This document shows, piece after piece, positions 53,952-63,391 of a stretch of DNA of 64,000 bases. The position numbers were made by a program, and so were the translations under genes. The stretch is taken from NCBI RefSeq assembly GCF_003053745.1, contig NZ_QAYE01000006.1:1-64000 (forward strand), given 5' to 3'. The notes beneath the pieces were generated by a model, which saw only the letters and a list, made by a program, of their open reading frames with translations, ran no database searches and was not told the origin of the DNA. Within the stretch, counting starts at the first letter, position 1, and each line of letters starts with the position of its first letter. The stretch is from Sphingomonas faeni. Its GTDB lineage: Bacteria > Pseudomonadota > Alphaproteobacteria > Sphingomonadales > Sphingomonadaceae.

Positions 53952-55556
53952 TCAAATATTGATCGTGGTGGGGCGGTTCTTCCGCAGCCACAGCGCGACC
54001 ATCATCCGGGTGAACGTGACGGCGGTGAACACCGACGTGCAGATCCCGATCAACAGCACGACCGCGAAGCCCTTCACCGGACCCGAGCCGAGCAGCAGCA
54101 TGATGACGCCGGTGATGGCGTGCGTCACGTTGGCCTCGAAGATCGTCCGCGATGCTTCCTTGTAGCCGAGCTCGACCGACTGGACGACGCTACGCCCGCG
54201 TCGGCGCTCTTCGCGGATACGCTCGTTGATCAGCACGTTGGCGTCCACCGCGGTCCCGATCGTCAGCACGAACCCGGCGATACCGGGCAGCGTCAGCGTC
54301 GCGTTCAGCATCGCCATGACCGCGACGATGACCAGGATATTGATGACCACCGCGAGGTTCGCATACAGGCCAAACCGCCCATAGGTGACGAACATGAACA
54401 CGATCACGAGCAGCGCGGCGACGATCGACGCGAGCACGCCAGCGCGGATCGAATCCTTGCCGAGATCGGGGCTGACGGTGCTCTCGGCGATCGTCTTCAA
54501 ATTGACCGGCAGCTTGCCCGACCGCAGCGAGATCGCCAGCGCGTTGGCCGATTCGACGGTGAAGTTGCCCGAGATCGACGCACGACCGCCGAGGATCGGC
54601 TCGTTGATGTTCGGCGCAGAGATCACCGAATTGTCGAGGATGATCGCGAACGGCTTGTTGGTGTTCTCGGTCGTCACCTTGGCGAAGCGACGGCCACCGA
54701 CCGCGTCGAACGTGATCGCCACCTGAGGCGCGTTGGTCTGCGGCTCGAACTCCTGGCGCGCATCGGCGAGCTGATCGCCCGAGATGATCACCGATCGCTT
54801 GACCGCGATGAACGGCACGCCGCGCGGATTGCCCGGATACGGCAGCACCTGGCTGCCGACCGGGGCGATCCCCTTGACCAGGTCGGCCGGGTTCGCGGTC
54901 TCGTCGACCAGCTTGAACTCGAGCTTGGCGGTCTTGCCGATCAGCTCCTTCAGCGCCTGCGGGTTCTTGAGCCCCGGCACCTGCACCACGATCCGCGTCG
55001 CGCCCTGGCGAACGATCGTCGGCTCCTTGGTGCCGAGCGCGTCGATACGACGGCGGACGACTTCGGTCGCGTCCTTCATGGCGGTGTCGACCGCCTGGGT
55101 CAGGCCGGCCTGGGTCGGCTTGAGCACGAACCGGCTCGTGTCGACGACGTTGATATCCCACTCGCGCTGGCCGCTCATCCCGGCGCCACCGCCGGTGATC
55201 GCCAGCAGGCGCTCGCGTGCCGCGTCGACCTGCGACGGGTCGCGCAGCAGGAAGGTCAGCTGGCCGCCCCGCGTCGAAATGTCGCCGATCTCGATCCGCG
55301 GCGTCCCGTTGCGCATCGTCCCCGCGACGCTGTCGCGCATCGCCTCGATCCGCGTCGCGGCGAGGTCGGCGGTATCCGCCTCGAGCAGCAGATAGCTGCC
55401 GCCGGCGAGATCGAGCCCCAGGTTGATGTGCGGATGCGGAATCCGCCCCCATTGACTCGTGGTGCTCTCGGGGAGGAAGCTCGGGATCGCCAGCAGGCAC
55501 AATGCCGCCAGCAACCCGATGATCGACCCGATTTTCCAGCGCGGGAAGTCGAGCAT
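53952..55556 (-). CDS. secD: Protein translocase subunit SecD
   Basis: A 534-residue inner-membrane subunit of SecDF. First helix, then a large periplasmic P1 domain (residues about 30-330, including [19 protein letters not shown]), then five helices. Conserved Sec motifs: [25 protein letters not shown], and [52 protein letters not shown]. Its ATG overlaps the yajC stop by one base (TGATG at 55554-55558), so coupled translation is likely. Confidence 0.95.
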   Translation of the reverse strand: [534 protein letters not shown]

Positions 55557-55900
55557 CAGTCGTTCGCCGGCTTCGTGTTCGGGCTGGTGATGTCGGTCAG
55601 CGTCGCCTTGACGACACGGACGCGGACATTCGGCGCGATCTCGACCTCGACGACGTTATCCTCGACCTTGGTCACCTTGCCGAGAATCCCGCCCGACGTG
55701 ACGACGCTGTCGTTCTTCTTCACCGCGGCGACCGATGCCTGCAGCGCCTTCATCCGCTTTTGCTGCGGACGGATCATCAGGAAATAGAACACGACGAACA
55801 CGAGGAAGAGCGGCGCGAGGCTCAGGAACGAGGCGATCCCGCCTCCCGCCGTCGTGGCGGCGCCGTCTGCGGCCTGGGCGTATGCTGGTGAGATGAACAT
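55556..55900 (-). CDS. yajC: Preprotein translocase subunit YajC
   Basis: A 114-residue single-pass membrane protein associated with SecDF. Short periplasmic-facing leader (MFISPAYAQ...), one helix (LAPLFLVFVVFYFLMIRP), then the conserved cytosolic tail QQKRMKALQASVAAVKKNDSVVTSGGILGKVTKV. Start chosen by the family N-terminus. First gene of the yajC-secD-secF-Mth938 unit. Confidence 0.95.
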   Translation of the reverse strand: MFISPAYAQAADGAATTAGGGIASFLSLAPLFLVFVVFYFLMIRPQQKRMKALQASVAAVKKNDSVVTSGGILGKVTKVEDNVVEVEIAPNVRVRVVKATLTDITSPNTKPAND

Positions 55901-56070
55901 GGAGTTCCGTATCTGTGAAGGGTGGCTCGGTTCGCGCGCCGCGCGGCCGGTCGCAATGGTCCGCCCGCTATCATCGCTTGGGGTCCCGTGCAACTGACGC
56001 AGGCGTAGACGGTTCGTGTAGAGACCACGATGAAGTCGCGGCGAAACCGGGGCGAAACAGGAGAGATGCG

Positions 56071-56379
56071 ATGATTCTGGTGATGGGGCATATCAAGCTG
56101 GCCGCCGGCGAGGGCGCGAAGATCGCCGACACGCTGATCGCGCACATGGCCGCCTGCGCCGCGGAAGACGGCTGCGAATTCTACAATCTCGCGCTCGACC
56201 TGGTCGATCCTGACCTGATCCGAATTTCCGAACGCTGGGCGAGCCCCGAGGCGATCGCCGCGCACGGCCAGGCCGAACACCAGAAGGCCTTCGGTCGCGC
56301 CCTGCGCGCGTACACCATCGAGCAGGTCAGCGTGAAGGCATATGAGGGCAGCTTCTGGCGCACGCTGATGGGCGACTGA
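56071..56379 (+). CDS. Antibiotic biosynthesis monooxygenase (YgiN-like)
   Basis: A 102-residue ABM-fold protein (dimeric alpha/beta ferredoxin-like). MILVMGHIKLAAGEGAKIADTLIAHMAACAAEDGCEFYNLALDLVDPDLIRISERWASPEAIAAH matches the core of the family; the final segment SFWRTLMGD is typical of quinol-monooxygenase relatives. Substrate unknown. CAGGAGAG precedes the ATG. It runs divergently from yajC. Confidence 0.85.
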   Translation: MILVMGHIKLAAGEGAKIADTLIAHMAACAAEDGCEFYNLALDLVDPDLIRISERWASPEAIAAHGQAEHQKAFGRALRAYTIEQVSVKAYEGSFWRTLMGD

Positions 56380-56472
56380 GGCAATTCTTGCGGGCGAGCG
56401 GCGTTGCGACTTGCATCGCGCGCCGACCCTGCGTAGAGCGCGCGGCTCGGGCTGCTATGCGGCCCGTTCGGT

Positions 56473-56549
56473 CGGAGCGTAGCGCAGCCTGGTAGCGCAC
56501 CACACTGGGGGTGTGGGGGTCGCAGGTTCGAATCCTGTCGCTCCGACCA
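56473..56549 (+). tRNA. tRNA-Pro (anticodon GGG)
   Basis: A 77-nt tRNA. Acceptor CGGAGCG pairs with CGCTCCG, D-arm GCGC/GCGC, anticodon stem CCACA/TGTGG with loop CTGGGGG placing GGG at positions 34-36, T-arm GCAGG/CCTGT with TTCGAAT loop, and an encoded CCA end. It reads CCC and CCU Pro codons. The remaining 3' flank holds a family E element. Confidence 0.98.
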
Positions 56550-56643
56550 TTTTCTTACATCGATGAAAAGACGCGGCGCTGCTCAGGGAGCAGTCTTGTC
56601 GTTGGTTCGTGCGCCACGCTCACCCCGCTCACAACCGCGCTCG

Positions 56644-56750
56644 CCTCCCTGAAAGGGAGGGGCTGGGGGTGGGTAGGCCGGCTCGAGGCCCACCGGTCCG
56701 AACAGGCGGAAGCCGACCCACCCCCAACCCCTCCCTGCCAGGGAGGGGGG
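56644..56750. repeat. Palindromic element, family E (copy 3, variant)
   Basis: CTCCCTGAAAGGGAGGGGCTGG ... CCGGTC ... ACCCCTCCCTGCCAGGGAGG. Lies between tRNA-Pro and the malic enzyme gene; the arm hairpins differ from copies 1 and 2. Confidence 0.75.
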
Positions 56751-56764
56751 CAGAAAGAGAAGGC

Positions 56765-59047
56765 TTACGCCGTCTCGCTCACCGTCGCCGCATGACCCAC
56801 GGCCACCGCGCTAAGGTTCACGATCCCGCGCGCCGTCACGCTAGGCACCATCATCTGCAACGGCTTCGCAAGCCCCAGCAGCATCGGCCCCAGCGGCAGC
56901 GACTCGGTCGACGCCGACAGCAGCGACACCGCGATGTTCGCCGCATCGATGTTCGGCATCACCAGCAAATTCGCCGACCCGGTCAAAGGACTGTCCGCGA
57001 CCAACCGCCGCCGCAGCGCCTCCGACAGTGCCGCATCGCCGTGCATCTCGCCATCGAACTCGAACTCCGGCGCGAACTCCTTCAGCAACGCATGCCCGGC
57101 GCGCATCTTCTGCGCCGAGGGCGACCGCGACGCACCGAAGCTCGAATGCGACAGCAACGCCGCCTTCGGCTCGATCGCGAACGCGCGCACCGCCTCGGCC
57201 GCCAGCAGCGTCATCTCGGCGATCTGCTCGGCGGTCGGATCGACCGTCACGTGCGTATCGCAGAAGAACAGGCTCCCGGTGCGCAGGATCACTGCCGACA
57301 TCGCATACAGCCGCGAAACGCCCGGCATCCGCGGGATCAGCGGCATGACGTAGGTCATCTGCGTCCACCAGTCGCCGATCCCGCCACACAAGGCCGCATC
57401 GACGCGACCCTCGCGCAGCAGCATCGCCGCCGCCACGCTAGGCCGAGTCCGCAGCGCACGCTCCGCGCTGTCGGGCGGCGATCCGCGACGACCGACCAGC
57501 GCGTTATACCCGGCAAGCAGCGGATCGAACACTTCGCGGTCCGTACCCGGATCGAGCACCTCGACATCGGTGCCGATCGCCATCCGCAATCCGCTCGACT
57601 GGATCTTCTCCGCGATCACCTCGCGCCGTCCGATCAGCACCGGCCGCCCGATACCCTCGTCGATCACCGTCTGCACCGCGCGCAACGTGCGGTCGTCCTC
57701 GCCCTCGCCATACGCGATCGAGCGCCCCGCCTGCTTGGCGCGCGCGAAGATCGGCCGCATCAGCTGGCCCGAGCGGTACACGAACACTTCGAGGTCGCGC
57801 AGATACGCGTCGAAATCCTCGATCGGCCGCGTCGCCACGCCCGAGTCCATCGCCGCCTTCGCCACTGCCGGCGCGACGTGCAGGATCAGCCGCGGATCGA
57901 ACGGCTTCGGGATGATGTAGGTCGGCCCGAACACCGGCGTCGCGCCACCGTAAGCGGTGACGACCACATCGGAAGCCGTAGCGCGCGCCAGGGCCGCAAT
58001 CGCGTCGACCGCAGCGACCTTCATCGCCTCGTTGATCTCGGTCGCGCCGACGTCGAGCGCACCGCGGAAGATGAACGGGAAACAGAGCACGTTGTTGACC
58101 TGGTTCGGAAAATCCGAGCGACCAGTGGCAATGATCGCGTCGGGCCGCGTCGCATGGACCAGCGCCGGCTGGATCTCGGGCTCGGGGTTCGCCAGCGCCA
58201 GGATCAACGGATCGGGCGCGAGCAGGTGCAGCCATTCCTGCTTCAGCACGCGCGGCGCCGACAGCCCGAGGAAGATGTCCGCCCCCTCCAGCACGTCCGG
58301 CAGGGTCCGCGCATTGGTCGTCCGCGCGTAACGCGCCATGTTCGGCGGCATCACGTCGCCGCGATCCTTGTGCACGACGCCCGCGATATCGGTCAGCGTG
58401 ACGTTCTCGGGGTTGAGCCCCATCGAAACCAGCAAATCGACCGTCGCGAGCGCCGCCGCGCCTGCGCCCGACGTCACCAGCTTCATCTGGTCGAGCCGCT
58501 TGCCGCGCAGTTCGAGCACGTTGCGGACCGCGGCCGCACACACGATCGCCGTGCCGTGCTGGTCGTCGTGGAACACCGGAATGTTCATGACCTCGCGCAG
58601 CTTCGTCTCGATCTCGAAGCATTCGGGCGCCTTGATGTCCTCGAGATTGATCCCGCCGAACGTCGGCTCGAGCACGCGCACCGCCTCGATGAACGCCTGT
58701 GGATCGAGCTGGTCGATCTCGATGTCGAAACAGTCGATCCCCGCGAACTTCTTGAAGAGCACCGCCTTGCCCTCCATCACCGGCTTCGACGCGAGCGCCC
58801 CGATCGCGCCGAGCCCGAGCACCGCGGTCCCGTTGGTGATGACCGCAACGAGATTTCCGCGAGCAGTATAATCCCGTGCCTTGTCCGGATCCGCGGCGAT
58901 CTCCTCGCACGCGGCGGCGACGCCCGGCGAGTAAGCGAGCGCCAGATCGCGCTGCGTCGCCATCCGCTTGGTCGCCTCGACCGAGAGCTTACCGGGCTTG
59001 GGATAGCGGTGATAATCGAGCGCGGCTTTGCGGAAATCGTCTTCCAT
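56765..59047 (-). CDS. maeB: NADP-dependent malic enzyme
   Basis: A 760-residue fused malic enzyme (EC 1.1.1.40): residues about 1-430 are malic domain (AYSPGVAAACEEIAADPDKARDYTARGNLVAVITNGTAVLGLGAIGALASKPVMEGKAVLFKKFAGID and DIEIDQLDP), followed by NAD(P)-binding GAGAAALATVDLLV and LIFGLSAPR-like GLSAPRVL; the last 330 residues are phosphotransacetylase-like (FARAKQAGRSIAYGEGEDDRTLRAVQ) without acetyl-transfer use. Makes pyruvate and NADPH from malate. The ATG fits MEDDFRKAALDYH. Family-wide regulation by acetyl-CoA is known. Confidence 0.95.
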   Translation of the reverse strand: MEDDFRKAALDYHRYPKPGKLSVEATKRMATQRDLALAYSPGVAAACEEIAADPDKARDYTARGNLVAVITNGTAVLGLGAIGALASKPVMEGKAVLFKKFAGIDCFDIEIDQLDPQAFIEAVRVLEPTFGGINLEDIKAPECFEIETKLREVMNIPVFHDDQHGTAIVCAAAVRNVLELRGKRLDQMKLVTSGAGAAALATVDLLVSMGLNPENVTLTDIAGVVHKDRGDVMPPNMARYARTTNARTLPDVLEGADIFLGLSAPRVLKQEWLHLLAPDPLILALANPEPEIQPALVHATRPDAIIATGRSDFPNQVNNVLCFPFIFRGALDVGATEINEAMKVAAVDAIAALARATASDVVVTAYGGATPVFGPTYIIPKPFDPRLILHVAPAVAKAAMDSGVATRPIEDFDAYLRDLEVFVYRSGQLMRPIFARAKQAGRSIAYGEGEDDRTLRAVQTVIDEGIGRPVLIGRREVIAEKIQSSGLRMAIGTDVEVLDPGTDREVFDPLLAGYNALVGRRGSPPDSAERALRTRPSVAAAMLLREGRVDAALCGGIGDWWTQMTYVMPLIPRMPGVSRLYAMSAVILRTGSLFFCDTHVTVDPTAEQIAEMTLLAAEAVRAFAIEPKAALLSHSSFGASRSPSAQKMRAGHALLKEFAPEFEFDGEMHGDAALSEALRRRLVADSPLTGSANLLVMPNIDAANIAVSLLSASTESLPLGPMLLGLAKPLQMMVPSVTARGIVNLSAVAVGHAATVSETA

Positions 59048-59249
59048 GGTCTTCCTAACCTGTCGGCCGCGGCGGCGACCGGGTGGATCCAGAGCGCACG
59101 GGCAGGACCCGCGGCGTCGAATGTTCAAGGGAGCGCATAGCCTTAGGGGCACCGATCCGCCAACCCCGCGCGGACGTAGCGTCGGTTTGGGTGGGGGTAG
59201 GGCGGCGGTCGCGACCCGGCACCCCACACCACAGCACTACCCCGCCATA

Positions 59250-59359
59250 GCACCACCCCGGCGAATGCCGGGGCCCAATTGGAACGTCCGACGTAACGAA
59301 GCGCCGCCCTCCGTTGTCAGCGTCCCCCAACTGGACCCCGGCCTCCGCCGGGGAGGTGC
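59250..59359. repeat. Palindromic element, family B (copy 6)
   Basis: GCACCACCCCGGCGAATGCC ... CAACTGGACC ... GGCCTCCGCCGGGGAGGTGC. Together with the family A copy that follows it fills the 533-bp gap before the lysozyme gene; nothing else recognisable is there. Confidence 0.85.
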
Positions 59360-59390
59360 AATCTCATCGAATGGGCCGGGCTCCCTTTTC

Positions 59391-59471
59391 CGTTCTCCCG
59401 CGAAAGCGGGAGCCCAGGAATCACGAGCGGCGTCCGCCGTAACCCTGGCCCCCCGCCTCCGCGGGGGAACG
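59391..59471. repeat. Palindromic element, family A (copy 5)
   Basis: CGTTCTCCCGCGAAAGCGGG ... GGAATCACGAGCGGCGT ... CCCCGCCTCCGCGGGGGAACG. Longer loop form. Confidence 0.82.
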
Positions 59472-59580
59472 GTAGAGAGCGGAAGTGAGGGAACGATGCA
59501 GGGCATGACCCCCAAATTCCCCTGTCCTACAGCGAACCAATATGGTTCGCTTCACCCCCAAACAGGGCGGGACCCACATC

Positions 59581-60117
59581 ATGACCATCGACCACCTAAT
59601 CGACGCCGTCATCGACCGCGAAGGCGGCTACTCCAACCACCCCGCGGACCGCGGCGGCCCCACCAAATACGGCATCACGCAACAAGTAGCCCGCACCAAC
59701 GGCTACCCCGGAGACATGCGCAATTTCCCCCGCGACCAGGCCGAAACCATCTACCGCCGCCTCTACTGGACCCGCCCCGCCTTCGACCAGATCGCCACGC
59801 GAGCCCCGAAAATCGCCGAAGAACTCTTCGATACCGGCGTCAACATGGGCCCCGCGGTCGCCGCCACCTTCCTCCAACGCGCGCTCAACGCGCTCAACCG
59901 AGGCGCCACCGACTACCCCGACATGACCCTCGACGGCCGTATCGGCCCCGCCACGCTCACCGCGCTCGACGCCTTCCTATCCCGCCGAAAACCCGGCGGC
60001 GAAACCGTGCTCCTGAAAGCGATCGAGGCCCTCCAAGGCGAACGCTACGTCGCGCTAGCCGAGACCCGCCCCGCCAACGAAGCCTTCCTCTACGGCTGGC
60101 TCGCGAACCGCACCTGA
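59581..60117 (+). CDS. GH108 N-acetylmuramidase (GTA-type endolysin)
   Basis: A 178-residue muramidase of glycoside hydrolase family 108. Catalytic Glu14 in DREGGYSNHPADRGGPTKYGIT, followed by RRLYWTRPAFD and FDTGVNMGPAVAATFLQRAL, then DGRIGPATLTAL. No signal peptide, as in phage endolysins that need a holin. A holin gene follows in the same orientation after 64 bp. GH108 plus 3TM holin is the lysis pair of Rhodobacter gene transfer agents; here the pair is alone. Start chosen at MTIDHLIDAVI; the frame extends 13 codons upstream. Confidence 0.92.
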   Translation: MTIDHLIDAVIDREGGYSNHPADRGGPTKYGITQQVARTNGYPGDMRNFPRDQAETIYRRLYWTRPAFDQIATRAPKIAEELFDTGVNMGPAVAATFLQRALNALNRGATDYPDMTLDGRIGPATLTALDAFLSRRKPGGETVLLKAIEALQGERYVALAETRPANEAFLYGWLANRT

Positions 60118-60181
60118 GCCCCCTGCGAAAACGCTCCCAGCGTGTGAACTTTGTGCACTTCCAGATTCCCGGAGACAGCCA

Positions 60182-60439
60182 ATGACCCCGCAACCCCTTG
60201 ATCCAGCACCAGACCCCTGGATCACCCGAGCCCGCCCGACTTTCCTCTACGTGATGTACACATTGCTCCTCGGCGCGATCCCCGCAGGCCTGATCGCCGC
60301 CGTCCGCCCGCAGACGGCGCAGGCGATCGCGGCCGGCATGGCGGCGTATTTGAACGCGATCCCCGAACCGCTCTACGCGCTCTTCGGCACCGGCTATCTC
60401 GGCTACACCGTCGCGCGGGAATGGGGGAAGGGGCGATAG
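60182..60439 (+). CDS. Small 3TM-type holin-like protein
   Basis: An 85-residue hydrophobic protein with three possible membrane segments (FLYVMYTLLLGAIPAGLIAAV, AIAAGMAAYLNAIPEPLYALF, YLGYTVAREW) and a basic tail, matching the GTA_holin_3TM pattern PDPWITRARPTFLYVMYTLL. It likely permeabilises the inner membrane to release the GH108 muramidase. GGAGA lies just upstream of the ATG. Identity as holin is by family pattern and gene neighbour. Confidence 0.78.
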   Translation: MTPQPLDPAPDPWITRARPTFLYVMYTLLLGAIPAGLIAAVRPQTAQAIAAGMAAYLNAIPEPLYALFGTGYLGYTVAREWGKGR

Positions 60440-60478
60440 TCCCGCTCCGTCATCCCCGCCAGCTGTCATCCTCTCCTC

Positions 60479-60561
60479 CCGTCATCCTGACGAAAGTCAG
60501 GACCCAGAGCCACGGGCGGGCCGTCTGGAACCCTGGGTCCTGACTTTCGTCAGGATGACGG
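60479..60561. repeat. Palindromic element, family C (copy 4)
   Basis: CCGTCATCCTGACGAAAGTC ... CTGACTTTCGTCAGGATGACGG. Between the holin and hslV genes. Confidence 0.9.
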
Positions 60562-60609
60562 AGGCGGCAGAGGCGTTGCACCCCCAAAACCAAACCCTAC
60601 ATCGCTGCC

Positions 60610-61173
60610 ATGAGCAACGACCCCCACGCCATGCCGACATGGCACGGCACCACGATCCTCTCGGTCCGCCGCGGCGGCAAGGTCGTCGTGATCGGCGACG
60701 GCCAGGTCTCGATGGGCCAGACCGTCATGAAACCCAATGCGCGCAAGGTCCGCCGCCTAGGTGACGGCAGCGTTATCGGCGGATTCGCCGGCGCCACCGC
60801 CGACGCCTTCACCTTGTTCGAACGCCTCGAGCGGAAACTCGAAGCACACCAGGGCCAGCTCCTCCGCGCCGCGGTCGAGCTCGCCAAGGACTGGCGCACC
60901 GACAAGTTCCTCCGCAATCTCGAGGCGATGATGATCGTCGCCGACAAGGACGTGACGCTGATCCTCACCGGCAACGGCGACGTCCTCGAACCCGAGAACG
61001 GCGTCGCCGCGATCGGCTCCGGCGGCAACTACGCGCTCGCCGCGGCCCGAGCGCTGGTAGAATACGAGACCGACGCCGAAGTCCTCTGCCGCAAGGCAAT
61101 GGGCATTGCGTCCGAACTCTGCGTCTACACCAACGACCGCCTCACGGTCGAAACGATGGATTCGACTAGCTAA
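60610..61173 (+). CDS. hslV: ATP-dependent protease peptidase subunit HslV
   Basis: A 187-residue threonine protease of the HslVU complex (EC 3.4.25.2). The mature N-terminal Thr appears at residue 14 in [21 protein letters not shown], after processing of a 13-residue pro-piece longer than in E. coli. [27 protein letters not shown], and [18 protein letters not shown] are conserved. No strong SD before the ATG at 60610. hslU follows after a family E palindromic element. Confidence 0.95.
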   Translation: MSNDPHAMPTWHGTTILSVRRGGKVVVIGDGQVSMGQTVMKPNARKVRRLGDGSVIGGFAGATADAFTLFERLERKLEAHQGQLLRAAVELAKDWRTDKFLRNLEAMMIVADKDVTLILTGNGDVLEPENGVAAIGSGGNYALAAARALVEYETDAEVLCRKAMGIASELCVYTNDRLTVETMDSTS

Positions 61174-61174
61174 T

Positions 61175-61280
61175 TCCCCTCCCGCTTGCGGGAGGGGTTA
61201 GGGGAGGGGCTGAAATACACCCCACCCACGCCTTCCGCTGCGGCCACGCCCTCCCCCGACCCCTCCCGAGCGGGAGGGGA
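61175..61280. repeat. Palindromic element, family E between hslV and hslU (copy 2)
   Basis: CCCCTCCCGCTTGCGGGAGG ... AGGGGAGGGGCTG ... CCTCCCCCGACCCCTCCCGA GCGGGAGGGG. It starts 2 bases after the hslV stop and ends 13 bp before the hslU ATG, filling almost all of the hslV-hslU spacer. Confidence 0.88.
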
Positions 61281-61292
61281 GAAGGTAACAAA

Positions 61293-62588
61293 ATGAACGA
61301 CCAGCTCACCCCCAAGGCTATCGTCGCCGCGCTCGACGCCCACATCATCGGCCAGGCCGCCGCGAAACGCGCGGTCGCGGTCGCGATGCGCAACCGCTGG
61401 CGCCGCCAGCAGCTCAGCGAAGACCTCCGCGACGAGGTCACGCCCAAGAACATCCTGATGATCGGACCGACCGGCTGCGGCAAGACCGAGATCAGCCGAC
61501 GTCTGGCCAAACTCGCCGACGCACCGTTCGTGAAGGTCGAGGCGACCAAGTTCACCGAGGTCGGCTATGTCGGCCGCGACGTCGAACAGATCGCCCGCGA
61601 CCTGGTCGAGGAAGCCATCCGCCTCGAAAAGGAACGCCGTCGTATTGCGGTGAAGGACAAGGCGGAGGAGGCGGCGATGGGACGTCTGCTCGACGCGCTG
61701 GTCGGCAAGGATTCGAGCACCGCGACGCGCGAAAGCTTCAAGCAGCGCTTCCTCGACGGTCATCTGAACTCCGCCGAAGTCGAGATCGAGGTCGAGCAGG
61801 CGCCGACCACGCCGTTCGAGATCCCCGGCGGCGCGCCGCAGATGATCAATCTCGGCGAGATGATGAAGTCGTTCGGCGGCGGGCAGCAGCTCAAGCGCCG
61901 AAAGCTCACCGTCCACGCGGCGTGGGACAAGCTCGTCGAGGAAGAGGCCGACAAGCGCCTCGACCAGGACGAGGTCAGCCGCGCGGCGCTCGCCGATGCG
62001 GAGGCCAACGGCATCGTCTTCCTCGACGAGATCGACAAGATCGCGGTGTCGGACGGCCGCGGCGGTTCGATCAGCCGTGAAGGCGTCCAGCGCGACCTGT
62101 TGCCGCTGATCGAGGGCACCACCGTCGCGACCAAGTACGGCCCGATGAAGACCGACCACATCCTCTTCATCGCCAGCGGCGCGTTCCACGTCGCCAAGCC
62201 GAGCGATCTGCTTCCCGAACTCCAGGGCCGCCTGCCGATCCGCGTCGAACTAAAGGGCCTCACCGAAGCCGATTTCGTCGCGATCCTGTCGGACACCAAG
62301 GCGTCGCTGCCGCTGCAATACAAGGCGCTGATCGCCACCGAAGGCGTCGGCATCGAGTTCACCGAAGACGGCATCGCCGCAATCGCGCGCATCGCCGCGG
62401 AAGTGAACTCCGAGATCGAGAACATCGGCGCGCGGCGCTTGCAGACGGTGATGGAAAAGCTGCTCGAGGAGGTAAGCTACAACGCCGAAGACCGCGGCGG
62501 CTCGAACCTCGTCATCGACGGCGCGTACGTCGACAGCCAGCTGAAGGAAATCGCCCGCAACACCGACCTGAGCCGGTTCGTGCTGTAA
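61293..62588 (+). CDS. hslU: ATP-dependent protease ATPase subunit HslU
   Basis: A 431-residue AAA+ unfoldase that feeds proteins to HslV. Walker [14 protein letters not shown], pore/sensor region [14 protein letters not shown], Walker [13 protein letters not shown], sensor-2 region [18 protein letters not shown]. The I-domain (residues about 110-240) is present. C-terminal DLSRFVL carries the HslV-activating end with terminal Leu. The ATG is preceded by AGGGGAGAAGG just 6-9 bases upstream, which lies at the end of the palindromic element. Confidence 0.96.
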   Translation: MNDQLTPKAIVAALDAHIIGQAAAKRAVAVAMRNRWRRQQLSEDLRDEVTPKNILMIGPTGCGKTEISRRLAKLADAPFVKVEATKFTEVGYVGRDVEQIARDLVEEAIRLEKERRRIAVKDKAEEAAMGRLLDALVGKDSSTATRESFKQRFLDGHLNSAEVEIEVEQAPTTPFEIPGGAPQMINLGEMMKSFGGGQQLKRRKLTVHAAWDKLVEEEADKRLDQDEVSRAALADAEANGIVFLDEIDKIAVSDGRGGSISREGVQRDLLPLIEGTTVATKYGPMKTDHILFIASGAFHVAKPSDLLPELQGRLPIRVELKGLTEADFVAILSDTKASLPLQYKALIATEGVGIEFTEDGIAAIARIAAEVNSEIENIGARRLQTVMEKLLEEVSYNAEDRGGSNLVIDGAYVDSQLKEIARNTDLSRFVL

Positions 62589-62603
62589 GGGCCAAGCCTA
62601 ACC

Positions 62604-62680
62604 GTTTTCCTGCGAACGCAGGGATCCAGGGTAACATGGCGAAACGCTCGCAACCTGGACTCCTGCGTTCGCAGGAGAAC
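62604..62680. repeat. Palindromic element, family A variant (copy 6)
   Basis: GTTTTCCTGCGAACGCAGGG ... CCTGGACTCCTGCGTTCGCA GGAGAAC; the arms differ from standard family A but keep the GCGAACGC core. It may act as hslU terminator. Confidence 0.75.
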
Positions 62681-62700
62681 AAAATTGGAGAGGAGAAACC

Positions 62701-63366
62701 ATGGACGTGACCGAAGCCATAGCCGCTCGCCGCTCCGTCCGAGGCTTCCTCGACACTCCGGTCGATCCCGCACTCCTCCGCGACCTCGCGATAAAAGCGT
62801 CCCGAGCAGCAACGGGCGGCAACCTCCAGCCCTGGCACATCGCCATAGTCCAAGGCGAACCCCTGGCCCGCCTCAAGGCGACGATGGCTGACAAGCTAGC
62901 CACCGGCGCAACCGAAACCCCAGCCTACGACGTCTACCCGCGCGACCTCGCCGCCCCCTACAGAGACCGCCGCTACGCCGTCGGCGAGGCGATGTACGCG
63001 CACCTCGGCATCCCCCGCGACGACAAGCCGGCGCGGCAGAAATGGTTCGCCCGAAACTTCGATTTCTTCGGCGCCCCCGCCGCGTATTTCTGCACGGTCG
63101 ACAGGCGGATGGGTCCGCCGCAATGGTCGGACCTCGGCATGTACCTGCAAAACCTGATGCTGCTCGCGGTGGAAGCCGGCCTCGCCACCTGCCCGCAGGA
63201 ATGCTGGGCGATGTATCCGGAAACGGTCGGGAGGGGCATGGATCTGCCCGAAGACCGCATGCTCTTCTGCGGCATGGCGATCGGCTACGAGGACAAGAGG
63301 GCACCTGCCAATGCGTTGCGCACGGAGCGCGCGGACGAAGCGGAATGGCTGACAACGATCCGCTGA
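62701..63366 (+). CDS. Nitroreductase family protein
   Basis: A 221-residue FMN-dependent nitroreductase. MDVTEAIAARRSVRGFLDTPVDPALLRDLAIKASRAATGGNLQPWHI contains the typical RRSxR phosphate-binding start and GGNLQPW. The second FMN site reads LGMYLQNLMLLAVEAGLATCPQE. Substrate unknown; relatives reduce nitroaromatics, quinones or enones. GGAGAGGAGAA lies close before the ATG. Confidence 0.93.
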   Translation: MDVTEAIAARRSVRGFLDTPVDPALLRDLAIKASRAATGGNLQPWHIAIVQGEPLARLKATMADKLATGATETPAYDVYPRDLAAPYRDRRYAVGEAMYAHLGIPRDDKPARQKWFARNFDFFGAPAAYFCTVDRRMGPPQWSDLGMYLQNLMLLAVEAGLATCPQECWAMYPETVGRGMDLPEDRMLFCGMAIGYEDKRAPANALRTERADEAEWLTTIR

Positions 63367-63391
63367 TTTAGGCTATCGACGCTAACTAAAA

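Noticed and set aside
56609..59140. Plus-strand frame of 843 residues across maeB
   Set aside because: Antisense shadow; composition dominated by Arg/His; maeB motifs are on the minus strand.
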